From positions 372,001 to 436,000 of the forward strand of contig CAWGQE010000003.1 in NCBI GenBank assembly GCA_963824705.1: a stretch of 64,000 nucleotides of DNA. The letters are read 5' to 3'. This document shows positions 45,072-54,049 of the stretch, piece after piece. Source of the DNA: VRUE01 sp963824705 (lineage in GTDB: Bacteria > Actinomycetota > Thermoleophilia > Solirubrobacterales > 70-9). Position 1 is the first letter of the stretch; the number at the start of each line of letters is the position of its first letter. The notes under the pieces were generated by a model. The model ran no database searches. It saw nothing but the letters and a program-made list of their open reading frames with translations, and was not told where the DNA came from. The position numbers were made by a program, and so were the translations under genes.

Positions 45072-46271
45072 TCAGGCGGCTACCGGAAGCGAACCGGTCG
45101 CCCGCGGCGTGGCAATGCCCAGCTCGCGCGCCGCCTCGCCGGTCAGCCTCGCCGCCTCGCGCAGATCCGCCGGCTTGTGCGTCGCCATCACGCTGAAGCG
45201 CAGCCGCGAGGATCCCGGCGGCACGGTGGGGGGGCGGATCCCCTGGGCGAAGACACCGCGTTCGAGCAGGCGTTCGCACAGCTCCATCGTCCGCCCCGCG
45301 TCGCCGACTTCCAGCGGCACGATCTGACTCTGCCCACCGCCCGCGACCAGGCCCTCGGCGACCAGGCCGTCGCGCAGCGTTGCCGCGTTGGCGCCCAGGG
45401 TCCGCACGCGCTCTGGCTCGGCTTCGAGTAGCTCCAGCGCGGCCAGCGCGGCCGCGAGCACGGGAGGTGGCAGCGCCGTGGAGAAGATGAACGAGCGCGC
45501 CGTGTTGAGCAGGTACTCGCTCAGCTCGCTGCTCGCGCAGACATAGGCGCCATAGGAGCCGAGCGCCTTGCCCAGCGTTCCCACCACCAGGTCGACTTCG
45601 TTGCTCAGCCCAGCGGCGGCCACCGAGCCGCGCCCGCCCGGACCCATGGCGCCGGTCGCGTGGGCCTCGTCGACCATCAGCCGGCAATCGTGGGCACGGG
45701 CCAGCCGAACCAGATCCTCGAGCGGGGCGACGTCTCCGTCCATCGAGAAGACGCCGTCGGTGACGATCAGCGAAGCGCGTTCTCCGGCCTCGCTCAGCCC
45801 CCAGGCGAGGTGCTCGACGTCGCCATGGCGGTAGACGAAGGTCTCGGCCCGGGCGAGACGACAGCCGTCGACGATGCTGGCGTGGTTGAGCTCGTCGGAG
45901 AAGACGACCGTGTCGCGGCCGGCGAGCGCCGAGATCGCGCCGAGGTTCGCCAGGTAGCCGGAGCCGAACAGCAGGGCGGCCTCGTAGCCCTTGAAGGCGG
46001 CAAGCCGCTCCTCCAGCCGCCGGTGGGGCGCCATGTTGCCCGAGATCAGCCGCGAGCTGCCCGCGCCGGCGCCCCAGCGGAGTGCCGCCTCGGCAGCCGC
46101 CTCGCGCACCCTGGGGTGGTCGGCTAGCCCCAGGTAGTTGTTCGAGCAGAGCAGCAGCACTGGCTCCCCGTCGAGCTGGACGCGCGGCCCCTGCGCCCCT
46201 TCGATCAGTCGCAGCCGGCGGTGGAGCCCGCTCGCGCGAAGCTCCTCGAGCCTGCTTGCGACATCGCTCAT
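45072..46271 (-). CDS. bioF: 8-amino-7-oxononanoate synthase
   Basis: BioF condenses pimeloyl thioester with alanine using PLP. ATG 46271 gives 399 residues; the longer open frame upstream is a shadow of bioB. Visible are LCSNNYLGLADHPRV, GSGSSRLISG-like GAGSSRLISGNMAPHRRLEE, DEAHATGAMGPGGRG, and the PLP lysine in GTLGKALGSYG. Its ATG overlaps the bioB stop by four bases. Confidence 0.95.
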   Translation of the reverse strand: MSDVASRLEELRASGLHRRLRLIEGAQGPRVQLDGEPVLLLCSNNYLGLADHPRVREAAAEAALRWGAGAGSSRLISGNMAPHRRLEERLAAFKGYEAALLFGSGYLANLGAISALAGRDTVVFSDELNHASIVDGCRLARAETFVYRHGDVEHLAWGLSEAGERASLIVTDGVFSMDGDVAPLEDLVRLARAHDCRLMVDEAHATGAMGPGGRGSVAAAGLSNEVDLVVGTLGKALGSYGAYVCASSELSEYLLNTARSFIFSTALPPPVLAAALAALELLEAEPERVRTLGANAATLRDGLVAEGLVAGGGQSQIVPLEVGDAGRTMELCERLLERGVFAQGIRPPTVPPGSSRLRFSVMATHKPADLREAARLTGEAARELGIATPRATGSLPVAA

Positions 46272-47401
46272 GCCGCTGGCTGGCGCGCCGGGTAAGGCGG
46301 GGGCTTCTTGGTCTTTTTGATGACCCGGAGCTGGGTCGACGGGTCCCAGAAGTTTGCTTCGTCCTGGCTGTCGATCAACTCGTCGATCGGGGTCTCGGGC
46401 GTCTCGCCCTCGAGCCAGCCGGAGCGGTTGTCGGGGCGCGGGTTGGCGCCGTTGTCGGGCTGGCGGGCTACGTTCAGGCCGAGCTCCTCGAACATCGCCC
46501 GGTCGTCCTCGGGCTCGGCGCCGAGGGTGGTGAGGAAGTTGCCCATCATCACCCCGTTGAGGCCCGCCTTGACCGCCAACGGCTGCAGCTCGCCGAGGTT
46601 CTCGACTCGGCCGCCGCAGAGGCGGAAGAGCGCGCCCGGGATGATCAGGCGGAAGATCGCGACCCACTTGATCACGTCCCAGGGGTCCATCAGCGGGCGG
46701 TCGCCGAACTTGGTTCCGTCGCGCGGGTTGAGCAGGTTGATCGGCACCGAGTCCGGCTCGAGCTCGGAGAGCTCGAAGGCCATCTCAACCCGTTGCCGCG
46801 GCGACTCGCCGAGGTTGAGGATGCCGCCGACACAGGTCTCCAGGCCAGCTTCCTTGACCGCGTCGATCGTCCGCAGCCGGCCCTCGTAGCGGACCGTGCT
46901 GGAGACCTCCGGGTAGTAGGAGCGCGAGGACTCGACGTTGTGGTGGACGCGTTGGATCCCGGCCTCGCGCAACTGCTTGGCGCGATCGCCGGACATGTGC
47001 CCGATCGAGGCGCAGCGCTTGAGGTTGGTGTGCTCGGAGACCAGCTTCGCCCCCTCGACGATTTTCTCGAAGTCGCGCTTGGAGAGGCCCTGCCCCTGGG
47101 TGACCATGCAGAAGCGGTGCGCGCCCGCCGCCTCGGCTGCCCGCGCGTGCTCGAGAATCTGCTCGGGCTCCATCATCGCGTGCATCGGCGTGTCAGCCTC
47201 GGCGTAGCGCGATTGGGCGCAGAAGCCGCAGTCCTCGGCGCAACCGCCGGACTTGGCGTTGACCAGCGAGCACATGTCGGTCGAGTCGCCGAAGTTCTCC
47301 TTGCGCACCGCCCAGGCGCGCTCGACCAGCTCGCCGATCCCCTCGTGGTCGCTCAGCTCGCCGAGCGCCAGCGCTTCCTCGAAAGAGATCAGGGGCGGCA
47401 T
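46268..47401 (-). CDS. bioB: Biotin synthase
   Basis: BioB is the radical-SAM enzyme inserting sulfur into dethiobiotin. The 377-residue product has the 4Fe-4S motif CAEDCGFC (CxxxCxxC), the 2Fe-2S ligand region and the NHNVES-like VHHNVESSRSYY. It has a C-terminal extension of about 50 residues (from around DNGANPRPDN) beyond the TIM barrel. It leads the bioB-bioF-bioD operon. Confidence 0.95.
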   Translation of the reverse strand: MPPLISFEEALALGELSDHEGIGELVERAWAVRKENFGDSTDMCSLVNAKSGGCAEDCGFCAQSRYAEADTPMHAMMEPEQILEHARAAEAAGAHRFCMVTQGQGLSKRDFEKIVEGAKLVSEHTNLKRCASIGHMSGDRAKQLREAGIQRVHHNVESSRSYYPEVSSTVRYEGRLRTIDAVKEAGLETCVGGILNLGESPRQRVEMAFELSELEPDSVPINLLNPRDGTKFGDRPLMDPWDVIKWVAIFRLIIPGALFRLCGGRVENLGELQPLAVKAGLNGVMMGNFLTTLGAEPEDDRAMFEELGLNVARQPDNGANPRPDNRSGWLEGETPETPIDELIDSQDEANFWDPSTQLRVIKKTKKPPPYPARQPAA

Positions 47402-47463
47402 TCGGGCGCAAGGCTAGGAATCGCCCCGGACGTTCGCGACGGTGGCTCGTATGGTTCGCTGGC

Positions 47464-48588
47464 GTGGCGGCGGCGACTACGAGGCGCAGGCGAATCGCGG
47501 CCGGGGTCATATGCGGCCTTGCCGTGGGTGCCTTTGCCTTCGGGGTGGCGCTGAGCGACCGTTCCCCGCCGCGGCCCAGCGTCGTCAGCGGGCTCCCGGC
47601 GGGACAGCTGGCCGGGCAGCGCATCGTGCTCGGCTTCGCCGGCACCCAGCCGCCGGCCGCGGTCGAACGGATGATCCGTGCCGGGGAGGTCGCAGGCGTC
47701 GTCCTCTTCGCCGACAACCTGCCAAGCCGGAGTGTCGGCCGGCGACTGATCCGGCGCCTGCAGGCGGTCCCGCGCCCGCCGAGCCTGCGCGATCCCCTGC
47801 TGGCAATGACCGATCAGGAGGGTGGCTTGGTCAAGCGGGTCGACGGGCCGCCGGCCGTTGCGGCGGAGACGATGGGAGCGAGAGGGCCTGCCTTCAGCCG
47901 TAGACAAGGAGCTTTGACCGCCGCCAACTTACGCGACCTCGGCATCACCGTCGACCTCGCCCCGGTCCTCGACGTCGACCGTCCCGGCGGCACGATCGCG
48001 GAAACCGATCGAGGCTTCGGTTCATCCGCTGCGAGGGTCGCTGCGACCGCGGTTCCCTTCGCCGCAGCGTTGCAGGGCGGCGGCGTCGCCGCGACCGGCA
48101 AGCACTTCCCGGGCCTGGGATCGGCCCGCCTCAACACCGACGACGCGGTCCAGCGCATCGGCCTCTCCAAATCGACGCTGCGCGAAGTCGACGAGGCTCC
48201 CTACCGGCGATTCGCCGAAGCCGGCGGCGACGTGGTGATGCTCAGCACCGCGATCTACCCGGCCCTCTCACCTCAGCCCGCCGCCTTCTCCCGTCCCATC
48301 GCCACCGGCGAGCTACGCAAACGCCTCGGCTTCAAGGGCGTATCGATAACCGACGCCCTCGACACCGTGGCTGTCAAGACCTTCGGGGGACCCGCCAAAG
48401 TGGCCAAGGCAGCGGCAAGCGCCGGAACCGACCTGCTCCTCTACACCGACCCGGCCGAAGCAGCCAAAGCCCACCGCGTGCTGCTGCACGCGCTACGGAC
48501 CGGCACCATCTCCCGCGGCTCCTTCGAAGAATCGGCGCAGCGCATCCTGAGCCTGCGCTCCGGACTCAGCGGGCGCATCTCCCGGTAG
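47464..48588 (+). CDS. Glycoside hydrolase family 3 protein, secreted
   Basis: The 374-residue product has an N-terminal anchor/signal (RRIAAGVICGLAVGAFAFGVAL) and a GH3 N-terminal TIM barrel as in beta-N-acetylhexosaminidases: VLFADNLPS, MTDQEGGLVKRV, DLAPVLDV, ATGKHFPGLG and VSITDALDT with the nucleophile aspartate. In NagZ enzymes KHFPGHG is followed by D-S-H, whose histidine is the acid/base; here the sequence is LNTDDA, so the catalytic His is absent. Activity may differ. The last residues are coded by the palindromic element. Confidence 0.82.
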   Translation: MAAATTRRRRIAAGVICGLAVGAFAFGVALSDRSPPRPSVVSGLPAGQLAGQRIVLGFAGTQPPAAVERMIRAGEVAGVVLFADNLPSRSVGRRLIRRLQAVPRPPSLRDPLLAMTDQEGGLVKRVDGPPAVAAETMGARGPAFSRRQGALTAANLRDLGITVDLAPVLDVDRPGGTIAETDRGFGSSAARVAATAVPFAAALQGGGVAATGKHFPGLGSARLNTDDAVQRIGLSKSTLREVDEAPYRRFAEAGGDVVMLSTAIYPALSPQPAAFSRPIATGELRKRLGFKGVSITDALDTVAVKTFGGPAKVAKAAASAGTDLLLYTDPAEAAKAHRVLLHALRTGTISRGSFEESAQRILSLRSGLSGRISR

Positions 48589-48689
48589 GGCCGGAACGTC
48601 TTGTACTTTTTCGTCGTCGGCTTTCGGGCGTCAGCCTGACGCGGCCTCACCGAAAAAGTTAAGTGGAGGCCCTGCCGGGAGATGCGCCC
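48571..48689. repeat. Palindromic intergenic element, copy B
   Basis: Arms 48571-48592 and 48668-48689 are 22-bp inverted complements with one G-T mismatch. Inside, read on the minus strand, are TCCACTTAACTTTTTCGGTG (48652-48671 region) and AAAAAGTACAAGACGTTCC, the same two motifs in the same order as in copy A at 36985. The centre has CGTCAGCCTGACG, a short palindrome. The left arm codes for the end of the GH3 protein and the right arm for the end of the GGDEF protein. Confidence 0.85.
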
Positions 48690-50137
48690 GCAGCCACCGC
48701 GGTTCCAGCGACCCGCACCGAATCTCGCCCCGCCCGCTTCGCTTCATACATAGCATCGTCCGCCGCAGAGAGCACCGAGTCGTAGCCGTCTGAGCTCGGC
48801 CCGAAGGTCGCGATCCCGATGCTGGCGGTGACCGGTGGCGCGGCCTCGCCCGGCAGAACGTGCAGGCGGATCGCGGTGGCGATCGCGTCGGCGATCTCCT
48901 CGGCCTCGTCGAGGTCGCAGCGCGGCAGGGCGATCGCGAACTCGTCCCCGCCCAACCGTGCCACCACGTCGGTGGCCCGCATACGGGCGCTCAGCACGTC
49001 GGCGATGTCGGCGATCACCCGGTCGCCGACGGGGTGGCCGAGCGTGTCGTTGACCTGCTTGAAGTTGTCGAGGTCGAGCATCAGCACCGCGCCGGTCGTC
49101 TGCTCGCGACGGCTGCGGGCGAGCTCGGTGCGCAGGTCTTCGCCGAAGCGACGGCGGTTCTTGAGGCCGGTCAACGGGTCGTGGCTCGCCTGTTGCTCGA
49201 GGTCCTGCATCCGCTCGGTGCGGCTCCAGACCAGGACCAGGGCCGCCAGCAGGGCCGCCAGCGCGAGGCCGAAGACAGCGATCAGCGCGGGCAGGCCGAT
49301 CCCGGGCTCGCTCGGATCGCGCACCACCAGCAGCCAGGTGCGGTCGGCGATGCGGAGCGGGGCGGTGGCCGACTCGTCACGCGCGAGGTGGGGGCCGGCG
49401 ATCGTGTGGCCGTCCTCGACCAGCTGCACTTGGACACCGTCGGAGAGCGCCGCGGCGGCCGCGGCGCTCAGGTTCGGGACGTGGAAGGAGCCGATCGCGA
49501 AGCCGGTAAGGGCAGCCCGGCGCTCCGCCACAGTCGCGGTCGGCGCTCCGTCGCGATAGACAGGGCGGAAGACGTTGATGCCGGTGCCGCCGATCGGCAG
49601 GTGGATGACCTTGGTCGCGGTCGGTTTGCCGCTATCGCGGGCCTGGCGGATGAAAGGAGCGCGCACGGAGTCGGAGCCGAGGTCGTATCCGAGCGGCGGC
49701 TTCAGCTCGCTGTCGGAGGCTCCGAAGAGAAGTGGGTAGTAGTGGGCGCGCACACGGTCGCGACGGAACCCGAGCCCGGCGCGTTCGACGATCGGGTAGC
49801 CGTGCCGGCGTTCGAACCGCGCTCGGTCGGGTCCCGGGACGGAGAGGAGCAGGCCGGTTCCGGAGAGAGCGCCGTTGGCGAGCAGCGAGTCGGCCATGAC
49901 GTCGAACTTATGGTGAGTGAGCTGGTTGACCGCCTGGTAGAACGCGGCGGCGCTGGCCAGCTGCCCGACCGAGAGGCGCGCGACCGCTTCGACCTGCCGC
50001 GCCGATCGCGACGCCTCGGAGCGCTGCAACTGCTCGAAGTTGTCCGTTTCGCGGTCGTGAACGAGCCCCGCGACGGCAAGCGAGCCGACCGCGATCGCGG
50101 CGACGACCGCGTAGCCGAGCCAGAAGCGAAGACGCAT
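48659..50137 (-). CDS. CHASE-GGDEF diguanylate cyclase
   Basis: With ATG 50137 the protein has 492 residues: an N-terminal membrane helix, an extracytoplasmic CHASE domain (about 60-280, LGYDLGSDSVRAPFIRQARDSG), a second membrane helix (about 290-312, LIAVFGLALAALLAALVLV), and a GGDEF domain with DPLTGLKNRRRF and RLGGDEFAIALPR. The RATD sequence five residues before GGDEF is a product-inhibition I-site. It should make cyclic di-GMP in response to an external signal. Confidence 0.92.
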   Translation of the reverse strand: MRLRFWLGYAVVAAIAVGSLAVAGLVHDRETDNFEQLQRSEASRSARQVEAVARLSVGQLASAAAFYQAVNQLTHHKFDVMADSLLANGALSGTGLLLSVPGPDRARFERRHGYPIVERAGLGFRRDRVRAHYYPLLFGASDSELKPPLGYDLGSDSVRAPFIRQARDSGKPTATKVIHLPIGGTGINVFRPVYRDGAPTATVAERRAALTGFAIGSFHVPNLSAAAAAALSDGVQVQLVEDGHTIAGPHLARDESATAPLRIADRTWLLVVRDPSEPGIGLPALIAVFGLALAALLAALVLVWSRTERMQDLEQQASHDPLTGLKNRRRFGEDLRTELARSRREQTTGAVLMLDLDNFKQVNDTLGHPVGDRVIADIADVLSARMRATDVVARLGGDEFAIALPRCDLDEAEEIADAIATAIRLHVLPGEAAPPVTASIGIATFGPSSDGYDSVLSAADDAMYEAKRAGRDSVRVAGTAVAAGASPGRAST

Positions 50138-50169
50138 TCTTCTCTTTTCGGCCAAACCGGCTGCGACCC

Positions 50170-50814
50170 TCACTCGGCAGGAACGCTTGCGAGCGACTCC
50201 CACAGGTAGAGCGAGGCGAGGCTGCGGTGGGGGCGCCAGGGCTCGCCGATCTCCAGCACCCGCTGTGGGGTCGGCATCTCCTTCAGGCCGTACTCGATCT
50301 GGATCGCTTTGCGGATGCCGAGGTCGCCGCCGGAGAGGACGTCGGGCCGCTCCAGGTGGAAGAGCAGGAACATCTCGGCGGTCCACTGGCCGAGGCCGCG
50401 CACCGCGACGAGCTCCTCGGTCGCCTCCTCGTCGGAGAGGTCGTCGAGCCGGTCCAGCTCGAGCTCGCCGTCGAGCACATGGACGGCGAGGTCGCGGACG
50501 TACTCGACCTTGCGGCCGGAGAGGCCGCAGCCGCGCAGGTCCTCCTCACTTGCCTCGAGCAGTTGCTCGGGCGAGGGCGTGGAGCCGCCGAAGAGGTCGC
50601 AGACCCGCAGGTAGATCGTCCGCGCTGCTTTGGTCGAGAGCTGCTGGCCGACGATCGCGCGCAGCAAGGCTCCGTATGCATCGGGAGGTTTTTCCTCGCT
50701 GCGCCGTCGTAGCCGCGTCTTCAGGTCGATCTCGCCGACGCGCTCGATCAACGCCGCCATCGCCGGGTCGGCGGCGGCGAGCTCCGCCCGTGCTTTGGCG
50801 CCCCTTTTGCTCAC
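50170..50814 (-). CDS. DNA-3-methyladenine glycosylase II (AlkA-like)
   Basis: The 214-residue product (GTG 50814) is an HhH-GPD base-excision glycosylase removing alkylated bases. Visible are LLRAIVGQQLSTKAA, the helix-hairpin-helix VAVRGLGQWTAEMFLLF and the catalytic aspartate in SGGDLGIRKA. It is a minimal form without the N-terminal beta domain. Its GTGA start overlaps the stop of the crotonase-family gene. Confidence 0.9.
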   Translation of the reverse strand: MSKRGAKARAELAAADPAMAALIERVGEIDLKTRLRRRSEEKPPDAYGALLRAIVGQQLSTKAARTIYLRVCDLFGGSTPSPEQLLEASEEDLRGCGLSGRKVEYVRDLAVHVLDGELELDRLDDLSDEEATEELVAVRGLGQWTAEMFLLFHLERPDVLSGGDLGIRKAIQIEYGLKEMPTPQRVLEIGEPWRPHRSLASLYLWESLASVPAE

Positions 50815-51617
50815 TGCCCCTTCCAGTGTGGCTTGCGCTTCTCGGCAAAGGCTTCGACGCCCTCGCGCAGGTCTTCGGAGGAGAAGCACGATTCGCGCAG
50901 CGCGATCAGGCCGGCCTCCTGCTGCTCGCTGAGCAGCGGATTCGAGTTGAGCACTTCGATCGCTCGTTTGTTGCCGCGCGTCGAGAGCGGCGCGTTGGCG
51001 GCGATTTCCGCGCCCAGCACCAGAGCCGCCGTCTCGAAGGCGTCGTCCTCGACCACCTCGTGCACCAGGCCGATCCGCTCGGCCCGCTCCGCCGCGAAGT
51101 TGCGCCCGGTCAGGAAGAGCTCCTTGGTTCGTGCCAGGCCGAGCGTGTCGATGAACTTACGCAGACCGGTGTGGCTGTAGACGAGACCTAGCTTTGCCGG
51201 TGGCATGCCGAGCTTGGCGCCGGCAGCGCAGATGCGCAGGTCGCAGGTCATCGCCAGCTCGAGCCCGCCGCCGAGGCAGTGGCCGTTGATAGCCGCGACG
51301 GTCGGCCAGGGGTGAGCGGCGAGCGCTTCCATCGCGTCGTGGAAGGGATGGGCGACGAGCGCCTCGGCGTCGCGTTCGAAGGTCGCGCCGGGAATCGCTG
51401 TGAGGTCGTAGCCGGCGGAGAAGGCCGGTGGGGCGCCGGTGATCAGCACGCAACGGGTCTCGATCCCACGGTTGAGGCGCGGCAGGGTCTCGGCCAACGT
51501 GTCGAGGATCTCGTGGTCGAGCGCGTTGCGGCGCTCCGGATTGGAGATGCGGATACGGGCGACCGCCTCGGCCGGATAGTCGAGAACCAGCTTGCCGCCG
51601 GCGAGCTGCTCGCTCAC
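50811..51617 (-). CDS. Crotonase-superfamily protein, decarboxylase-like
   Basis: The 268-residue product is an enoyl-CoA hydratase/isomerase fold protein: FSAGYDLTAI and INGHCLGGGLELAMTCDLRI form the oxyanion region. The two glutamates of hydratases are missing: the first falls in MPPAKLGL and the second in the YSHTGL position. The MPPAKLGLVYSHTGL pattern resembles methylmalonyl-CoA decarboxylase (E. coli YgfG/ScpB: TPANLGVPYN). The neighbouring gene encodes a biotinyl carrier. An ordinary hydratase is less likely, but substrate is unknown. Confidence 0.8.
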   Translation of the reverse strand: MSEQLAGGKLVLDYPAEAVARIRISNPERRNALDHEILDTLAETLPRLNRGIETRCVLITGAPPAFSAGYDLTAIPGATFERDAEALVAHPFHDAMEALAAHPWPTVAAINGHCLGGGLELAMTCDLRICAAGAKLGMPPAKLGLVYSHTGLRKFIDTLGLARTKELFLTGRNFAAERAERIGLVHEVVEDDAFETAALVLGAEIAANAPLSTRGNKRAIEVLNSNPLLSEQQEAGLIALRESCFSSEDLREGVEAFAEKRKPHWKGQ

Positions 51618-51618
51618 T

Positions 51619-51831
51619 TCACTCCAGCACTACGAGGACATCGCCTTCGCTGACCGACTGGCCCTCCTCGCAGCGAATCTCCTTCACGGTCCCGTCGTCC
51701 TCGGTCTCGACCGGGATCTCCATCTTCATCGACTCGAGGATGACGATCGTGTCGCCGTCCTCGACCTTGTCGCCGACCGCGACCTCGATTTTCCACACGT
51801 TGCCGGTTATGTGCGCCTCGATGTCCGCCAT
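51619..51831 (-). CDS. Biotin/lipoyl attachment domain protein (TB7.3-like)
   Basis: The 70-residue product (ATG 51831) is a stand-alone biotinyl domain with LESMKMEIPV around the modified lysine and flanking strands GDKVEDGDTIVI and GQSVSEGDVLVV. It matches the mycobacterial biotinylated protein TB7.3 (Rv3221A) in size. It ends two bases before the crotonase-family gene, on the same strand, so the two are probably one operon. Confidence 0.92.
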   Translation of the reverse strand: MADIEAHITGNVWKIEVAVGDKVEDGDTIVILESMKMEIPVETEDDGTVKEIRCEEGQSVSEGDVLVVLE

Positions 51832-51851
51832 TGGCCGGGACAATATCCGTC

Positions 51852-52553
51852 GTGTCCGACCCCGCCCCTGCAATCGCCGTCGTCGTCGCCGCTCGCGACG
51901 AGGCCGACCGGGTCGGGGAGACGCTGGCGGCGCTGCGCGGCTCCCTGCCTCGGGCGGCTCTTTGGGTCGCCGACGACGCTTCCACTGACGGCACCGCGGA
52001 GGCGGCGATGGCGGCCGGTGCCCAGGTGGTCAGCCGTGGCAGGCCTCACGGCAAGGGCGCCAACGTCGGCGCCGGCGTAGAGGCGGCGCTGAGCGCCGAC
52101 CCCGCTCCCGAGCTGGTCCTGCTCTGCGACGGCGATCTCGGCGCCTCCGCCGCCGCTCTCGTGGCACTGGTGGATGCGGTAGAAGGGGGCGAGTGCGACC
52201 TTGCCGTCGCCGCTTTCAGCCGCCGGGTCGGCGGCGGCTTCGGCGTCGCCCTCGGCTTTGCCCACTGGGCGATTCGCCGCCGCTGCGGCCTCGAGACGAT
52301 GGCGCCGATCTCCGGTCAGCGGGCGATGCGCGCCGATGTTCTGCGCGCGGTGCTGCCCTTCGCGCGTGGCTACGGAATGGAGGTGGGGATGACGATCGAC
52401 GCCGTCCGCGCCGGATACCGCCTGTGCGAGTACGAGCTCGATCTATCCCACCGCGCCACGGGTCGCTCCCTCGCCGGCTTCGCCCACCGCGCCCGCCAGC
52501 TCGTCGACTTTGCCCGCGTTTACCTCTCCCGCCGCGGGGCGGGCGCGAAGTGA
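51852..52553 (+). CDS. Glycosyltransferase family 2-like protein
   Basis: From GTG 51852 the product is 233 residues (an earlier TTG at 51831 is possible). It has a GT-A fold with AVVVAARDEADRVGETL, ADDASTDGTAEAA and the metal-binding CDGDLGAS. The remainder includes GQRAMRADVLRAVLPFARGYGMEVGMTID. It lacks membrane segments. Acceptor unknown. It is divergent from the biotinyl-domain gene and its TGA overlaps the glpK GTG. Confidence 0.8.
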   Translation: MSDPAPAIAVVVAARDEADRVGETLAALRGSLPRAALWVADDASTDGTAEAAMAAGAQVVSRGRPHGKGANVGAGVEAALSADPAPELVLLCDGDLGASAAALVALVDAVEGGECDLAVAAFSRRVGGGFGVALGFAHWAIRRRCGLETMAPISGQRAMRADVLRAVLPFARGYGMEVGMTIDAVRAGYRLCEYELDLSHRATGRSLAGFAHRARQLVDFARVYLSRRGAGAK

Positions 52554-53998
52554 TCCTCGCGATCGACCAGGGGACCACCGGGACGACCTGCCTCGTCTTC
52601 GATGCGGAGGGGCAGGTCGTGGGCCGGGCCTACTCGGAGTTCGAGCAGCATTTCCCGCGGCCGGGTTGGGTCGAGCACGACGCGGGGGAAATCTGGGCGG
52701 TGACGCGGAGGGTTGCTATCCAGGCGATCGTCGACGCGGGGATTCAGGGCGCCGAGCTGGACGGGATCGGGATCGCCAACCAGCGTGAGACCGTCGTCGC
52801 CTGGGATCCGGCGACCGGCGAGCCGCTCCACCGGGCACTGGTCTGGCAGGACCGCCGCACCGCGGCACGCTGCGAGGAGCTGCGTGAGGGGGGCCGCGAG
52901 GCGCTGGTGCGGGAGCGGACCGGCCTCGTCATCGACCCTTACTTCTCCGCAACCAAGATCGAGTGGCTGCTGGGCAACGTCGAGGACGCCCGGCGGGCGG
53001 TCTTCGGCACGATCGACTCCTGGCTGCTCTTCAAGCTCACCGGCCGCCACGCGACCGACTACACGAACGCCTCGCGGACGATGTTGTTCGACATCCGCCG
53101 CCTCGCCTGGGACGGCGAGCTCTGCGCGCTGCTCGGCGTCGACCCGGCGCGACTGCCGGAGCCGCTGCCCTCGGCGCACGTCTACGGTACGACCGCGGAG
53201 TTCGGCGGCGAGGTTCCGGTGGCCGGGATCGCCGGCGATCAACAGGCGGCGCTGTTCGGCCAGGCCTGCCATCGCGCCGGCAGCGCCAAGAACACCTACG
53301 GGACCGGCAGCTTCGTCCTGCTCAACGCCGGTAGCGAGGCGCCCGAGCCGGGCGAGGGGCTGCTGACGACGATCGCCTGCACCCCCGACGGGGCCGCGGC
53401 GTATGCACTGGAGGCCTCGATCTTCGTCACTGGCGCCGCTGTGCAATGGCTACGAGATGGCCTCAGGATCATCGACGAGGCGGAGGAGAGCGAGGCCCTG
53501 GCCGCCTCGCTCGATGGCAACGACGGCGTTTTCTTCGTCCCGGCGCTGACCGGGCTGGGCTCGCCCCACTGGGATCCCTACGCGCGCGGCACGGTCGTCG
53601 GCCTCACCCGCGGCAGCGGCCGCGCCCACCTCGTGAGGGCGGCGCTGGAGGCGATCGCCTACCAGACGGTCGACGCCGTGAAGGCGGAGGAGACGGCTAG
53701 CGGCAAGGCCCTGACCGAGCTGAAAGCCGACGGCGGCGCCGTCGCGAACCGCTGGCTGATGCAGTTCCAGGCCGACGTGTTGGGCGCCCCAGTGGTGGTG
53801 CCGGAGATCGCCGAGACGACGGCCCTCGGAGCCGCCTACCTGGCCGGTATCGCCACCGGGCGCTGGAACGTCGACCAGGTCGCCGAGATGTGGCGCGAGG
53901 CGGCGCGCTACGAACCGCGGATGGAAGCCGCCGAGCGGGACGCGCTGCTCGCGGACTGGCACCGCGCGCTCGAGCGAAGCCGCGGCTGGGCCGCGTAA
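52550..53998 (+). CDS. glpK: Glycerol kinase
   Basis: GTG 52550 gives a 482-residue FGGY-family kinase that phosphorylates glycerol. Visible are AIDQGTTGTTCLVFD, NQRETVVAWD, GIAGDQQAALFGQ, KNTYGTGSF and DGGAVANRWLMQFQADVLG. Residues upstream of 52550 are a shadow of the glycosyltransferase. Length is slightly below the usual 500. GTGA overlap with the previous gene. Confidence 0.94.
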   Translation: MILAIDQGTTGTTCLVFDAEGQVVGRAYSEFEQHFPRPGWVEHDAGEIWAVTRRVAIQAIVDAGIQGAELDGIGIANQRETVVAWDPATGEPLHRALVWQDRRTAARCEELREGGREALVRERTGLVIDPYFSATKIEWLLGNVEDARRAVFGTIDSWLLFKLTGRHATDYTNASRTMLFDIRRLAWDGELCALLGVDPARLPEPLPSAHVYGTTAEFGGEVPVAGIAGDQQAALFGQACHRAGSAKNTYGTGSFVLLNAGSEAPEPGEGLLTTIACTPDGAAAYALEASIFVTGAAVQWLRDGLRIIDEAEESEALAASLDGNDGVFFVPALTGLGSPHWDPYARGTVVGLTRGSGRAHLVRAALEAIAYQTVDAVKAEETASGKALTELKADGGAVANRWLMQFQADVLGAPVVVPEIAETTALGAAYLAGIATGRWNVDQVAEMWREAARYEPRMEAAERDALLADWHRALERSRGWAA

Positions 53999-54049
53999 CC
54001 GGCATCGACTCAGGGGGTACGCACAGCGACGGCTGCCGCCGTCTCCTCC

